Shown here: positions 5,353 to 5,976 of the stretch, piece after piece
How positions within the stretch are numbered: position 1 is the first letter of the stretch
Layout of the letters: the number at the start of each line of letters is the position of its first letter
Assembly (NCBI GenBank): GCA_020440745.1
Contig: JAGRNM010000092.1
Location: forward strand, 1-5,976
Reading direction: 5' to 3'
DNA: 5,976 nucleotides
Origin: Deltaproteobacteria bacterium
GTDB taxonomy: Bacteria > UBA10199 > DSSB01
Notes under the pieces: generated by a model
What the model was told of the DNA's origin: nothing
Seen by the model: the letters and a program-made list of their open reading frames with translations, nothing else
Database searches by the model: none
Made by a program: the position numbers and the translations under genes

Positions 5353-5976
5353 CTAATCCAAGATCACTTGCTCCACTTTCCCCAAATCTTTCCCCAAAAA
5401 AGCGCTACCCAAAGATTGCATTTTTTCTGGCGCGTCACTGCAATAAAAACTTTGGCTTCCCAAAGTCTTTCTCAAACTTAAAAGCTCTTTGTCTTTTAAA
5501 AGAGTTTGCAAGGCCATCGCACTCTCCTGGGCCGAATCGACTAGTTTAATAGAAGTCCCCAAAACTCGACTTAAGAGGGTTTTTAATAAAGGATAATGGG
5601 TACAACCCAAAATCACGGTGTCCACACCCTGACTTTTTAAACCCTTAAGATAAATCCTAGCTACCTCTTCAGTAATAGGATGATCATTCCAACCTTCTTC
5701 CACCAAAGGCACAAAAAGAGGACAAGCTTGAGATTGAATTTCTAGGTCAGCTTTTATTGACTTTAAAGCTTTTTCATAAGCCCTTGATTTGACCGTGGCC
5801 TCCGTACCAATCAAGGCCACTTTACCAGAAAGAGTACTTTGAGCAGCAGCCCTGGCGCCAGGCTCAATCACACCCAAGACAGGAATAGCATAGTGTTGTT
5901 TTAAAGCATCCAAAGCCACCGCGCTAGCTGTATTACAAGCTACCACCATTGCTTTAACTTGATGTTGTTTAAGAAA
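5353..5976 (-). CDS. murI: Glutamate racemase, 5' end cut by the window
   Basis: MurI interconverts L- and D-glutamate without a cofactor in the cytoplasm, supplying D-Glu for peptidoglycan. The frame is open from the right edge to the TAG at 5355-5353, giving 207 visible residues. An ATG at 5949 is internal, because FLKQHQVKA before it is in frame and conserved in style. Both catalytic cysteines are present: MVVACNTASA (Cys codon 5937-5935) and VILGCTHYPLL (Cys codon 5604-5602). They are 111 residues apart, the same distance as in Bacillus RacE, and the second is followed by the expected Thr-His. VLGVIEPGA, VALIGTEATV and VDSAQESA are further family signatures. By comparison with typical enzymes of about 265 residues, roughly 60 N-terminal residues with the first Asp-Ser motif lie outside the window. 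Nothing suggests inactivation. The next 81 nt downstream hold a repeat cluster before the decayed small gene. Confidence 0.96.
   Translation of the reverse strand, partial: FLKQHQVKAMVVACNTASAVALDALKQHYAIPVLGVIEPGARAAAQSTLSGKVALIGTEATVKSRAYEKALKSIKADLEIQSQACPLFVPLVEEGWNDHPITEEVARIYLKGLKSQGVDTVILGCTHYPLLKTLLSRVLGTSIKLVDSAQESAMALQTLLKDKELLSLRKTLGSQSFYCSDAPEKMQSLGSAFLGKDLGKVEQVILD

Noticed and set aside
5331..5549. Plus-strand open frame of 72 codons over the murI 3' end.
   Set aside because: It is antisense to conserved murI sequence, and its translation is low in protein-like features.
5353..5949. Reading murI as a complete 198-residue gene starting at the ATG at 5949.
   Set aside because: The frame stays open to the window edge with plausible MurI sequence. 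The ATG is only five residues before the catalytic Cys, so the true start lies outside the window.

Overview
The window looks like a chromosomal segment of a moderately AT-rich diderm (Gram-negative-type) bacterium. The pointers are a lipoprotein signal peptide with an LSAC lipobox followed by Gly (outer-membrane-type sorting), a secreted C-terminal processing protease, and a glutamate racemase. The transketolase is split into two genes, an arrangement found in many deltaproteobacteria-like, candidate-phylum and Gram-positive lineages and in archaea. I cannot name the genus. Nothing looks like a phage, an insertion sequence, a CRISPR array or an RNA gene.

Layout. Positions 1-3051 hold three minus-strand genes in transcription order: the transketolase N-terminal (thiamine-diphosphate-binding) subunit (3051-2224), the transketolase C-terminal subunit (2178-1246), and a signal-peptide-bearing S41 C-terminal processing protease (1163 to beyond the left edge). 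The gaps are 45 and 82 nt, so they may be one transcription unit. However, a perfect 16-bp palindrome sits over the stop of the first gene, followed by a T8 tract, and could partly uncouple the two transketolase genes.

Positions 3052-3314 form a divergent intergenic region with a candidate promoter and ribosome-binding site for the plus-strand gene and a minus-oriented terminator-like hairpin. Positions 3315-5000 encode a 561-residue predicted lipoprotein made almost entirely of right-handed beta-helix sequence. It carries chlamydial-Pmp-like GG[A/G][I/V] and FxxN tetrapeptides and ends in a choice-of-anchor-Q-like tail (DQLGTTR...DIGAYE).

Convergent with it, 5271-4997 minus appears to be a broken small gene. 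One in-frame TAA and two single-base frameshifts separate three stretches that read as one coherent protein of about 90 residues. A small cluster of CAAGGTC direct and inverted repeats (5304-5342) separates it from a 5'-truncated glutamate racemase gene (murI, minus, 5976 to 5353).

Functionally, the two transketolase subunits together make one pentose-phosphate enzyme. The protease, the lipoprotein and MurI all belong to the cell envelope (periplasmic proteolysis, surface display, D-glutamate for peptidoglycan), but no single pathway links all the genes. I do not see a convincing new multi-gene system. The items most worth a second look are the decayed small gene, the Pmp-like lipoprotein and the intercistronic palindrome.
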